From Dyella psychrodurans (GTDB lineage Bacteria > Pseudomonadota > Gammaproteobacteria > Xanthomonadales > Rhodanobacteraceae), in NCBI RefSeq assembly GCF_003363265.1, contig NZ_QRBF01000005.1, forward strand, positions 190,571 through 254,570: DNA of 64,000 nucleotides, given 5' to 3'. Under the pieces are notes generated by a model. The model was not told the DNA's origin and did no database searches. It saw only the letters and a list, made by a program, of their open reading frames with translations. How positions within the stretch are numbered: the stretch's first letter is position 1; each line of letters opens with the position of its first letter. Made by a program: the position numbers and the translations under genes. Shown one piece after another: positions 1 to 8,722 of the stretch.

Positions 1-70
1 TGGGCCTGATCGTCCCCAGCTCACTCACCGACTACGGGGACCCGGGGCGCGCGATGCGCGCACTTTTCAA

Positions 71-213
71 AAGAGCAAAAGAGCAAAAGAGCAAAAGCCA
101 AAGCAAAGAGCAAAGAGCAAGGAGCAAGGAGCAAGGAGCAAGGAGCAAAGAGCAAGGAGCAAGGAGCAAGGAGCAAGGAGCAAGGAGCAAGGAGCAAGGA
201 GCAAAAAGCAAAG
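71..213. repeat. Heptanucleotide tandem array (GAGCAAG units)
   Basis: An imperfect array of 7-8 bp units related to GAGCAAG. It starts with GAGCAAAA variants and becomes nearly perfect GAGCAAG from about 115 to 205. Because seven is not a multiple of three, all frames stay open and encode a seven-residue periodicity (SKEQGAR on plus, LLLAPCS on minus). The long open frames here are therefore artefacts. Copy number probably varies between strains by slippage; that is inference. Confidence 0.9.
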
Positions 214-360
214 ACGCCGTGCACTACTGCGTGCGAGTCCTTCCGGCGCAATGCGCCGGCATCGAGGGCGCGCATAGCGCGCTGCTCTGGCTTCTGCTCT
301 TGATCTTGATCTTGGGGCCCCTTGGACCCGGCGGAGGGATGGAGGATCAGCCCGTAGGGG

Positions 361-522
361 AGTCGACATGGATGTCGACTCGTTTTTCGTCAGCACAGGA
401 TGTGCTGTCGAAAAACCCCGCAATCCCTCCGCGCACTTTGCGGGCAAAGCCCGCAAAGCGGGTACTCGGGGCTGCCCTTTCTTTGGGTTACTTTTCTTTG
501 GGCAAGCAAAGAAAAGTGACCC
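361..522. repeat. Array of four hairpins (dispersed intergenic repeat)
   Basis: Four consecutive inverted repeats with short loops: arms 361-369/372-380 (perfect), 383-397/401-415 (one mismatch), 436-445/449-458 (perfect) and 485-500/507-522 (one G-T wobble; core CTTTTCTTTG). From memory, the last hairpin resembles a repeat scattered through Xanthomonadaceae intergenic DNA; no search was possible. No transposase and no credible coding frame lie here. The 1-824 stretch holds this array, the heptad array and a small REP-like palindrome, but no gene that I can support. Confidence 0.7.
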
Positions 523-604
523 GGCCGCCGGCAGGCGGTCGGAACGCCCGCCGCGTAGGCGAGCAACCTAGCCTCAACGCTCATACAAAACCCCACGCCA
601 CTGG

Positions 605-624
605 ATCCCGGCCTACGCCGGGAT
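605..624. repeat. REP-like palindrome
   Basis: Arms ATCCCGGC/GCCGGGAT around a CTAC loop, followed by GACGACG. The same general design recurs at 54097-54124, so both probably belong to one small palindromic repeat family of this genome. Confidence 0.55.
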
Positions 625-824
625 GACGACGATGAAGCACAACGCAAGCAGTGAGACGACCAGGCTCCGCCAAAGCACTTTCCAATACCAACGCAACTCA
701 ATCACAAGCAAAAGTCACCTTTCGTCCATCATCTTTACCGCACCACAACCCAGCCTTGCATACCTTTCGCTTCCGAAAGACACGCCAGGCAGCTATCGTG
801 CACGTCCATCACCGTGATACCCGC

Positions 825-1736
825 ATGACCGACTCCACCACTTCCCCCATAGCAACCACAGAAGCCCCACGCGACACCCTATGGTTGCCGCTGTGCATGC
901 TTGCGCTGTACATCATCTGGGGCTCCACTTACCTGGCCATCCGCATCGCACTGGAAAGCTACCCACCTTTCCTGTTGGCAGGATTCCGTTTCGCATGCGC
1001 CGGCGTGTTGTTGCTGAGCGCCTTGCGGCTGCGCGGCGTCGCCATGCCCACCGCGCGTCAGTGGCGCAATGCCGCGTTCACAGGCGTGCTGCTGCTGGGC
1101 TTCGGCAATGGTCTGGTGTGTTATGCGGAAGAGAGCGTGAGCTCGGGCATCTCGGCGGTGGCCGTGGCAAGCATGCCTTTGTTTGCTGCACTGTTTACCG
1201 GCCTTTATGGCGAGTGGCCATCGCGTCGCGAAACATGGGGCCTGATGATCGGCTTTGTGGGCGTGATCGTGTTGAATCTAGGCAGCAGCCTGTCTGCGTC
1301 GCATGTCGGCGCCATGGCATTGCTGGTGGCCGCGGCTGCCTGGGCATTTGGTTCCGTCTGGAGTCGTCGCCAGGATATGCCCGCCGGCCCCATGAACACG
1401 GCGGCGCAAATGCTCTGCGGTAGCGTCGCGTTGCTTATCGTGGGATTCACTGGCGGAGAGAGACTGCCGGCGCATCCCAGTCTGCACGCGACACTCGGAG
1501 CTGCTTATCTGGTGGTGTTCGGCTCGCTTATCGCCTTCAGCGCATACCTGTACGTGCTCAAGCATGCACGCCCTGCCCTGGCAACCAGCTATGCCTACGT
1601 AAACCCGCCTGTCGCGGTGTTGTTCGGCGTCATGTTGCTGGGTGAGAAAGTGGGCCCGTTCGATCTGGTGGGCATGGCGATCATTCTCGTCGGCGTCGTC
1701 GCGATCACTCTGGCGAAGCAACGACAAACGCGCTAA
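825..1736 (+). CDS. EamA-family drug/metabolite transporter
   Basis: A 303-residue inner-membrane protein of the DMT superfamily, with two EamA repeats of about five helices each (roughly residues 17-150 and 160-297), so ten membrane segments. The first repeat carries the typical WGSTYLAIR motif at residues 32-40; the second has PPVAVLFGVMLLGE near the C-terminus. The frame is open upstream to 651, but the 58 extra residues are low-complexity and lie in repeat-flanking DNA, so the ATG at 825 is preferred. The family exports amino acids, metabolites or drugs; the substrate cannot be read from sequence. It is a single gene with a hairpin after its stop. Confidence 0.88.
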   Translation: MTDSTTSPIATTEAPRDTLWLPLCMLALYIIWGSTYLAIRIALESYPPFLLAGFRFACAGVLLLSALRLRGVAMPTARQWRNAAFTGVLLLGFGNGLVCYAEESVSSGISAVAVASMPLFAALFTGLYGEWPSRRETWGLMIGFVGVIVLNLGSSLSASHVGAMALLVAAAAWAFGSVWSRRQDMPAGPMNTAAQMLCGSVALLIVGFTGGERLPAHPSLHATLGAAYLVVFGSLIAFSAYLYVLKHARPALATSYAYVNPPVAVLFGVMLLGEKVGPFDLVGMAIILVGVVAITLAKQRQTR

Positions 1737-1771
1737 TCGCGCGAACTTGAGTTCCCGCAGCCGCTATAGCA

Positions 1772-1799
1772 AAGAGCGCAGGCATTCGCCTGCGCTCTT
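1772..1799. terminator. Hairpin between convergent genes
   Basis: A perfect 12-bp stem (1772-1783/1788-1799) with an ATTC loop, between the EamA gene and the end of the efflux operon. T-tracts are weak, so termination in both directions is likely but not certain. Confidence 0.65.
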
Positions 1800-1805
1800 G
1801 ATCCA

Positions 1806-3122
1806 TCACAACTCGCGCAACGCCGTCGTCACAGGTAAACGCGCCGCGCGCAACGCCGGGAAAAGCCCGCCGACAAAACCGATCGCCAACGCCCATTTCA
1901 AACCTTCCCACATCAGCTCTGGGGTCACTTTGAAGGTAAACGCGAGCTGCCCGGTGGAGCCGGTCGCCAACGTGGAAGCGGTCCAGCCATTGAAGATGAG
2001 CCAAGCCAGCAAGCCGCCGATGAGTCCGCCCAGCAGGGCCAGCAGCATGGTTTCCAACATCACGGCTACCACGACCGGCACGCCGCGAAAACCAATCGCG
2101 CGCAACGTGGCGATTTCGCGCGCGCGTGCAGCGACGGCCGCGAACATGGTGTTGAGTGCGCCGAAGATGGCGCCGATCGCCATGATCGAACCCACGGTGA
2201 TGCCCATGATGCGCATCACCTTGCTCATCCCTTCGGATTGCTTGCTGAAGTAGTTGAGCGTGGTGTCCACATCCACTTGCAGGCGCGGATCGGCCGCCAA
2301 CGCGGCCTTGAACGCATCCATGGCTTTGGCGTCGGTAAGCTTGGCAAACACCGAAGTACGGCTGCTGCCGCGACGATAGGTTTCCGCCACGACGCCTGCA
2401 TCGCCCCAAATTTCCGAGTCGTACGCATCGCCGGAGGCAAACACGCCCACCACGTTCCAGGTTTGCGTGCCGAGTTTCACTTCATGCCCCGGCTCCAGGC
2501 CCACGAACTGCCGCTGCGCACCCTGCCCCACCACCAGTTCGCGCATGCCGGGCTGAAACGCGCGACCCGCGATGATCTTGACGTTGGGGCGCAATGCCCA
2601 TGCCTGATCGTCGACACCGCGCACCTGCACGCTGCCTTCATCGCCCGGCGCACCATGCTTCACCGGCAGATTGGCCGCCACGACGATCTCACCCGATGCG
2701 ATCGGCTTGCCCTGCTTGTCGTGCGCAATGCCGGGCTCCTGCTCGATGACCAGAATGCTGTCGCGCGTCAGCACCGAACTGACCTCGCTGGCCGAACCGC
2801 CGCGCAACACGATCGCGGTATCGTCGCTGCCGGTCTTACGCAGGGTCTCGCTATAGCCCTCGCCCATCGCCAGCAGCGCCACCAATACACCCACAACGCC
2901 GGCGATGCCGATGACGACCACGGACGAGGAACCCAGCCGCTGCCTCAGGGTACTGACACCCACGCTGGTCACCGATGCGGCCTGCCGACCGCGCCGGCTA
3001 AGCGCCATCCATGCCGCGAACAGCACCGCCAATACCAGCACTGCATACCATGGCAATTGCACCCAAACGAACAGTGCGACGACCAGGATCACCAACACGA
3101 GAAGATTGAAAAGAAAGGTCAT
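1806..3122 (-). CDS. ABC transporter permease, FtsX/MacB type (second permease)
   Basis: A 438-residue inner-membrane protein. Two hydrophobic segments lie at the N-terminus (about residues 3-22 and 25-40). A third follows near residues 68-88, then a periplasmic MacB-like core domain (about 90-300), then the three-helix FtsX domain (GSIMAIGAIFGALNTMF, GLIGGLLAWLIF, the final helix before PALRAARLPV). The ATG at 3122 was chosen because upstream residues overlap the preceding gene and look non-native. It lies 14 bp after the first permease and is the last gene of the operon. The two extra N-terminal helices distinguish it from its partner, suggesting a heterodimeric permease. Confidence 0.85.
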   Translation of the reverse strand: MTFLFNLLVLVILVVALFVWVQLPWYAVLVLAVLFAAWMALSRRGRQAASVTSVGVSTLRQRLGSSSVVVIGIAGVVGVLVALLAMGEGYSETLRKTGSDDTAIVLRGGSASEVSSVLTRDSILVIEQEPGIAHDKQGKPIASGEIVVAANLPVKHGAPGDEGSVQVRGVDDQAWALRPNVKIIAGRAFQPGMRELVVGQGAQRQFVGLEPGHEVKLGTQTWNVVGVFASGDAYDSEIWGDAGVVAETYRRGSSRTSVFAKLTDAKAMDAFKAALAADPRLQVDVDTTLNYFSKQSEGMSKVMRIMGITVGSIMAIGAIFGALNTMFAAVAARAREIATLRAIGFRGVPVVVAVMLETMLLALLGGLIGGLLAWLIFNGWTASTLATGSTGQLAFTFKVTPELMWEGLKWALAIGFVGGLFPALRAARLPVTTALREL

Positions 3123-3136
3123 GATCTCGACTCCTG

Positions 3137-4309
3137 TCACCGGCCAGCCAGCGCATCGACAATGTTCAGACGCATGGCCCGCCATGCGGGAATGGCGCCT
3201 ACCACCACACCTATCGCCAGCATCAACGCGATGCCCAGCAACCAGCTGTCCGCGCCTACCGTGGGCAGATTCAGCATGCCGCCGCTGTTGGCGCTGACGC
3301 CGGGAATCAACACCGTCGCCAGACCGATGCCGATCACGCCACCCAGCAACACGAGCAGCACGGATTCGGCCAATACCATCGCCAGGACACCACGATCGGA
3401 AAAGCCCAGCGTTTTCAGCACCGCCAATTCCGATGTGCGTTCGCGTACCGCCTGCATCATCGTGTTGCCCGTCAACAGCAGCAGCGTAAAGAACACTGCG
3501 CCCATGATCGAACCGACGATCAGGCCGATATCGGCCAACTGCTTCATCCAGGAGGCCGTCGCTGCCGCTTCGGTCTGCGTGCGGGTTTCATGATCGGAAT
3601 TGGCCGATACGGCATCGATGGCCCTGGCCACCTGGTCCGCCTGATTCACGTCGTTGACGCGCGTGACGTACCAGCCCACCTGGCCATTGTTGTAGCCCTT
3701 CAGCACGGCATCGTCGAAATACTTCCAGTGCATCAGGATGATCTGGCCGTAAAAGCTCACGCTCTGTTCCGTGGGGTGCAGGACGCCGACGATGTTGAAC
3801 TCCCAGTTCTTGCTGCCGTTCTGCTGCGGGAAGATGTTCGATTGCAGCGGAATCTGGTCGCCGATTTTCCAGTGGTATTTCTCCATCAGCTTTTCGCCGA
3901 CGAGGATGCCCGTGCGCGTGTTCAAAAACGCTTTGCGCGCATCGTCGCTGACCGCCACTTCCGGGTACTGGTCGATGTAGTTGTCGCTGACAGCGAAGGT
4001 GAACACCTGATTGTGCGGATCCTGATAGGCCCCGCCGAACCAGTTGGCATAGGCCACCGACTTGACGCCGGGCACGGTGGCGATCTTTCCACCCAAGCCC
4101 TGCGGCAGCGTGTCGATGAACGACAGCTTGGAGCCCGTCTGCAAACGTTGCGCGCCGTTGGCGCTTTTGCCCGCCTGATCGAACGACATGCGCACGGCGT
4201 CTAGCATGCCGAACAGAAGAAATGCCGCTGCAATCGACACTAGCGTGAGCAGCGTGCGGGTCTTGCGCCGAAACAGCGCAGCCCAGATGAGATGAAAGTA
4301 TTTCATCAT
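3137..4309 (-). CDS. ABC transporter permease, FtsX/MacB type (first permease)
   Basis: A 390-residue protein with the usual MacB/FtsX layout: N-terminal helix after RRKTRTLLTLVSIAAAF (about residues 17-38), a periplasmic domain (about 40-260), then three C-terminal helices, with the typical ERTSELAVLKTLGFSD coupling region before the second-last helices. The start is ATG-ATG at 4309/4306 behind GAGGAG. It sits 7 bp after the ATPase gene. With its neighbours it should form a tripartite efflux or lipoprotein-type transenvelope pump; no outer-membrane TolC partner is encoded here. Confidence 0.87.
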   Translation of the reverse strand: MMKYFHLIWAALFRRKTRTLLTLVSIAAAFLLFGMLDAVRMSFDQAGKSANGAQRLQTGSKLSFIDTLPQGLGGKIATVPGVKSVAYANWFGGAYQDPHNQVFTFAVSDNYIDQYPEVAVSDDARKAFLNTRTGILVGEKLMEKYHWKIGDQIPLQSNIFPQQNGSKNWEFNIVGVLHPTEQSVSFYGQIILMHWKYFDDAVLKGYNNGQVGWYVTRVNDVNQADQVARAIDAVSANSDHETRTQTEAAATASWMKQLADIGLIVGSIMGAVFFTLLLLTGNTMMQAVRERTSELAVLKTLGFSDRGVLAMVLAESVLLVLLGGVIGIGLATVLIPGVSANSGGMLNLPTVGADSWLLGIALMLAIGVVVGAIPAWRAMRLNIVDALAGR

Positions 4310-4316
4310 CGTCTCC

Positions 4317-5009
<693 letters not shown>

Positions 5010-5074
5010 AACTACATCCTCCCGAGTAGAACTGTCCTCGGCATGCATCGACCAAGCACGCCGCGCATCTTGTT

Positions 5075-5102
5075 CTCCCTCCCCTGCAAGCAAGGGAGGG
5101 AG
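5075..5102 (-). other. Intra-operon hairpin
   Basis: Nine-bp arms CTCCCTCCC/GGGAGGGAG (5075-5083/5094-5102) in the 102-bp gap between the fusion-protein gene and the ATPase gene. It could stabilise the upstream transcript or attenuate downstream expression. No T-tract follows. Confidence 0.4.
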
Positions 5103-5111
5103 CAATAGTCT

Positions 5112-6344
5112 TTACTCCGTTTGCACTTTCACTTCGGAGCCGTCGCGCAAATCATCGGGCGGCGACACCACGACGTTGTCGCCTGCGTTGACGGACGCAG
5201 GGATCAGGCGTTTGTCGCCGAAATCTTGTGCCGAAGGCTCGACTGACTGACGGCGCACCTTTCCATCCGACACGATGAAAACGCTGCTGCCGCCATCGCG
5301 CTGAACGACGGCCTTGGCTGGCACAAACACGCCCTTGGGACCTTGCGACGCGATGGCCGGTTTGGCTTCGAGGAAGGACACGCGCACACCCATGTCCGGC
5401 ACGATGCGCGCATCCTTTTTCTCCATCGCCACACGCACTTTCACCGTCGCCTTGCCGCGGTCGGCCGCGGGCACGATGGCGATGACGTGCGCCGGAATCT
5501 TCCAATCCGGATAGGCATCCAGCACCGCTTCTGCCGGCATATTCGGCGTGACGCGACCGATGTAGGCCTCGTTGACGTCCACGTCGACTTCGAGCGAATC
5601 CATATCGACAATCGTGCCGACACCCGTGCGCGTGAAACCGCCTGTAGAGAATGGCGAGATGATTTCGCCGACCTGCGCATCCTTGGTGGTGATCACGCCA
5701 TCGAACGGCGCGCGCACGACGCAGTAATCGAAATTCACTTGCGCCTGCACGGCGTTGGCATCGGCCGCCACCGCCTGTTTCTGTTGCGAAACCATTTGCG
5801 CGCGCGTGCTGTCGGCGAGCGTACGTGCCTGCTCTGCGACTTGCTTGGACACCAGTCCTTGCTTGGCCAGTGCTTCGTCGCGTGCGGCGTCGCGTAGATT
5901 CTGGCCCAACTGGCTCTGGTACTGAGCGACCAGCGCGTGGGCGGCCCGGGCTTGCGCAACCGCCGTATCCAGCGCTGCCTTGTATGCGCTGTCGTCCAGC
6001 CGCGCCAGCACCTGGTTTTTCTTGACGCGATCGCCTTCTTCGATCAGCACCTCGGTCAGCGTGCCGGTGATTTGCGCCGACACCGTCGCCTGGCGACGCG
6101 CCGTCACGTAACCCGTTGCCTGCAATACCGCCCCTGCTACCGGATCGCTCGCGGCAGCGACAGCCGTGGCGGTGTGCACCGGAATAGTCTTGCGGCCGAG
6201 CAACCACCAGCTCGCCGCGCCCAACACAAGCACGACCAGCACGATCGCGGCGACGATCCAGGGCCAGCGGCCCGGTCCGCTGTCGTGGTCTTCGCGGTGC
6301 TGGCGTTCGATGCGCAGTTCCTTCAAAAGATCGCTGTTGCTCAC
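5112..6344 (-). CDS. Membrane fusion protein, HlyD/MacA-type efflux adaptor
   Basis: A 410-residue periplasmic adaptor with one N-terminal membrane anchor (about residues 29-49). A lipoyl/barrel-sandwich half-motif follows (QATVSAQITGTLTEVLIEEGDRVKKNQVL), then a coiled-coil hairpin (about 110-195), the second lipoyl half (VRAPFDGVITTKDAQVGEII) and beta-barrel domains. The GTG at 6344 is preferred: AAGGGA lies 8 bases upstream and the extra residues of the longer frame are unconvincing. It is the first gene of the minus-strand efflux operon, so it should link the inner-membrane ABC pump to an outer-membrane channel encoded elsewhere. Confidence 0.88.
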   Translation of the reverse strand: MSNSDLLKELRIERQHREDHDSGPGRWPWIVAAIVLVVLVLGAASWWLLGRKTIPVHTATAVAAASDPVAGAVLQATGYVTARRQATVSAQITGTLTEVLIEEGDRVKKNQVLARLDDSAYKAALDTAVAQARAAHALVAQYQSQLGQNLRDAARDEALAKQGLVSKQVAEQARTLADSTRAQMVSQQKQAVAADANAVQAQVNFDYCVVRAPFDGVITTKDAQVGEIISPFSTGGFTRTGVGTIVDMDSLEVDVDVNEAYIGRVTPNMPAEAVLDAYPDWKIPAHVIAIVPAADRGKATVKVRVAMEKKDARIVPDMGVRVSFLEAKPAIASQGPKGVFVPAKAVVQRDGGSSVFIVSDGKVRRQSVEPSAQDFGDKRLIPASVNAGDNVVVSPPDDLRDGSEVKVQTE

Positions 6345-6585
6345 CCTGCATGTCCCTTGTGTCGCGATAGACGCACCATAACCATAGTAGGTGGCAAACG
6401 AGCCGGCCACGTGCGCTCATCAACTGTTGCCTATGACAGCTGTCATGTCTTACGACGTATGAATTGGCCGCTATTCGACAAGCGCGATTGGCCGTTGATC
6501 TTCACGCCCTCGCACTGGCAGGGTGTACCGCTGAGCCAGTTGCATCTCATCACTTACACGACACTGACATTCACTGGAGCCGGTC

Positions 6586-7131
6586 ATGCCGAAACTGCCA
6601 CGGATTGCCTTCATCCTGATGACCTGCGCTCTGCTGGGCATTTTGCCAAAGCCGGCGAGCGCAACACCTGTCATGACATCTAACTACTGTTCGGCGGCCG
6701 AATACCGGCAATTCGACTTCTGGCTCGGCGACTGGGATACCTATCGGATCAAGGACGAAAAAGCGGGCACCGCATCGGTGGCGAGCAACCATGTCACCTC
6801 GATACTCGGCGGCTGTGCGCTGCATGAGGTCTACACCCGCAACGATGGTTATACCGGCGAGAGCTTCACCATCTACGACGCAAGCCGCCATGCGTGGCAC
6901 CAGAGTTGGGTCAGCAATCAGGGAGAACTGAACGTCGTGGAAGGCACGCGGGAAGGAAACCGCATCGTGCTGACGGGCAGCGTGACGGATGCACAGGGCG
7001 TGCAACAGCAGCGCGTCACCTGGGAACCGGTGAAGGATGGCGTGCACGAAGTCTGCGTGGGATCGCGTGACGGCGGAAAGACCTGGACGGTATTGTTCGA
7101 CATCCTGTTTCGCCGCCATGCAGGCGCATGA
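6586..7131 (+). CDS. Secreted conserved protein of unknown function (FDFWLGDWD motif)
   Basis: A 181-residue protein with a probable Sec signal peptide (positive start, hydrophobic core, cleavage near PASA at about residue 24). The mature part opens with QFDFWLGDWDTY (about residues 42-53), a motif found in small secreted or DUF1579-like beta-barrel proteins, and continues with short beta-rich segments. A Cys pair could form a disulfide. It is probably monocistronic, with the FAH gene 47 bp downstream. Function is unknown; a lipocalin-like ligand-binding fold is plausible inference only. Confidence 0.75.
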   Translation: MPKLPRIAFILMTCALLGILPKPASATPVMTSNYCSAAEYRQFDFWLGDWDTYRIKDEKAGTASVASNHVTSILGGCALHEVYTRNDGYTGESFTIYDASRHAWHQSWVSNQGELNVVEGTREGNRIVLTGSVTDAQGVQQQRVTWEPVKDGVHEVCVGSRDGGKTWTVLFDILFRRHAGA

Positions 7132-7178
7132 CGACTGGCCGATTGGGTGGCGCGCCGGATAACTGCTAACCTTGTGGG

Positions 7179-7865
7179 ATGCGCTACGTCATCGAAGCTC
7201 CTGCTGTTCCCAGCCTTCCGATCATCGGCCGCGAAGAACGCTTTCCCGTGCGCCGCGTGTTTTGCATCGGCCGCAATTACGCCGAACACGCGCGCGAAAT
7301 GGGCGCGACGGTGGACACCTCCGCACCCATGTTCTTCTGCAAGCCCGCCGACGCGGTGGTGACGGATGGCGCGGATGTGCCCTACCCGTCAGCGACCTCC
7401 GATCTGCATCATGAAGTGGAAATGGTGGTGGCTTTGAAAGCTGGCGGCACCGATCTGGATGCCGCCGCGGCTGCATCGGCCATTTTCGGCTATGGCGTCG
7501 GCCTCGACCTGACGCGTCGCGACCTGCAGGCCATCGCCAAGGCGAAAAGCCATCCGTGGGACGTGGCCAAGGCCTTTGACCATTCCGCGCCGGTATCCGC
7601 GCTGCGTTTGGCGAGCGAAGCATCGCCCAACGCGGACACCGCCATCACTCTTCACATCAACGACACATTGCGCCAGCAGGGCCATCTCGGCGAGATGGTG
7701 CATGGCGTTGTCGAGATCATCGTTACGCTCTCCAAGCTGTTCGAGCTCAAGCCTGGCGACCTGATCTTTACCGGCACGCCCGCCGGCGTCGCGGCGCTGC
7801 AGCGAGGCGATCGCTACCACGCCGAACTGCAGGGCATCGCTGTACTGGATGGCCGCGTAGTCTGA
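7179..7865 (+). CDS. Fumarylacetoacetate hydrolase family protein
   Basis: A 228-residue protein with the FAH C-terminal catalytic fold. Seen are FCIGRNYAEHAREMG (about residues 28-42), the KP before the substrate loop (FFCKPADAVV), metal ligands in HHEVEMVVAL, GYGVGLDLTRRDLQ with the following KSHPWDVAKAFD, and the terminal GDLIFTGTPAGVAAL. Its size fits fumarylpyruvate or acylpyruvate hydrolases (YcgM/FAHD1 type) better than full-length FAH. It likely cleaves or decarboxylates a beta-diketo acid in aromatic catabolism, using Mg2+. No other catabolic gene is adjacent, so the substrate stays open. Confidence 0.9.
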   Translation: MRYVIEAPAVPSLPIIGREERFPVRRVFCIGRNYAEHAREMGATVDTSAPMFFCKPADAVVTDGADVPYPSATSDLHHEVEMVVALKAGGTDLDAAAAASAIFGYGVGLDLTRRDLQAIAKAKSHPWDVAKAFDHSAPVSALRLASEASPNADTAITLHINDTLRQQGHLGEMVHGVVEIIVTLSKLFELKPGDLIFTGTPAGVAALQRGDRYHAELQGIAVLDGRVV

Positions 7866-7930
7866 TTCCAGGCTGTATTTACTGCCGCAACACCTCTCTC
7901 GATGCGATGCCGGTTGGGTTAAAGTCCCGC

Positions 7931-8198
7931 AGAGCCGGTCCTCATAGTCCACGTGGCCCGCGCCGGGATCTGTTTGCGCGCCAGACCAGGAAGAGCGAGG
8001 GAGCGTATGTCGATACGTAACCGAGCGATGACGCAGGATGGCGGGCAAACAGACCCGGCCCTTCGGGTTGTCACCGAATGGCCGCCATGCGGCAGCGCGC
8101 GGCTTGACCTGACAGCCAGTCAGGCGCTACGCCACGCACTACCACCTGACGGCCATTCGGTGACAACGCGGGCTACGTGGACTATGAGGACCGGCTCT
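7931..8198. repeat. MITE-like nested inverted-repeat element
   Basis: Terminal inverted repeats of 32 bp (7931-7962/8167-8198, one mismatch) enclose two further nested stems: about 7962-7983 pairing imperfectly with 8038-8058, and a perfect 17-bp stem 8068-8084/8150-8166. The second inner stem directly abuts the outer right arm, so a single strand would fold as a three-way junction. No credible coding frame is present. It fills nearly all of the 368-bp gap between the FAH gene and mscL. No clear target-site duplication is visible. It could be a non-autonomous mobile element or a structured RNA. Confidence 0.75.
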
Positions 8199-8233
8199 CA
8201 GACCATCCGGCTCACTACCTCGGGAGATGACAC

Positions 8234-8632
8234 ATGGGCATGTTGCAGGAGTTCAAGGAATTTGCGGTACGCGGCAACGTGGTCGACATGGCGGTCGGTA
8301 TCGTCATCGGCGCGGCGTTCGGCAAGATCGTTACGTCATTGGTCAGCGACGTCATCATGCCGCCCATCGGCTGGCTGACCGGCGGCATCGATTTCTCGGA
8401 CATGAAGTGGGTGATACGGGCCGCCGACAACAGCAATCCGGCGCACAAGATTCCCGAGGTTGCCATTGCCTATGGCAGCTTCATCAATAGCATCATCGCC
8501 TTCGTGATCCTTGCGTTCGCCATCTTCATCCTGGTCAAGGTCGTCAACAAGCTCTACACCAAGGCTGCCGCGGCCACACCGGCGGAAGTGGCGTTGTTGA
8601 CGGAGATTCGCGATCTGCTGAAAAGCCGGTAA
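8234..8632 (+). CDS. mscL: Large-conductance mechanosensitive channel MscL
   Basis: A 132-residue inner-membrane channel that opens under membrane tension to release solutes during hypo-osmotic shock. The N-terminal helix ([20 protein letters not shown]) and first membrane helix with the gate-forming [18 protein letters not shown] are canonical. A periplasmic loop, a second membrane helix ([22 protein letters not shown]) and a charged C-terminal helix follow. Length matches the family (about 130-140 residues). GGGAGA lies upstream of the ATG. It is monocistronic, just downstream of the nested inverted-repeat element. Confidence 0.97.
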   Translation: MGMLQEFKEFAVRGNVVDMAVGIVIGAAFGKIVTSLVSDVIMPPIGWLTGGIDFSDMKWVIRAADNSNPAHKIPEVAIAYGSFINSIIAFVILAFAIFILVKVVNKLYTKAAAATPAEVALLTEIRDLLKSR

Positions 8633-8722
8633 TAACTCACGCCTGTGTAGGCGGGCATGACTTTCGGCCTAAGCGTTGCCTGATACGAGCCCCATAATCG
8701 GGGTTCGTCATCAGGAGCTCCC

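Noticed and set aside
71-213. CRISPR-like repetition
   Set aside because: Units are 7-8 bp and contiguous with no spacers; no cas genes are present.
21-626. Long open frames on both strands across the heptad repeat
   Set aside because: They consist of a seven-residue translation of the tandem repeat (SKEQGAR / LLLAPCS) with no ribosome-binding site or protein character.
5075-5102. Terminator inside the efflux operon
   Set aside because: The hairpin has no T-tract and the flanking genes are clearly functionally linked, so it is listed only as an intra-operon hairpin.
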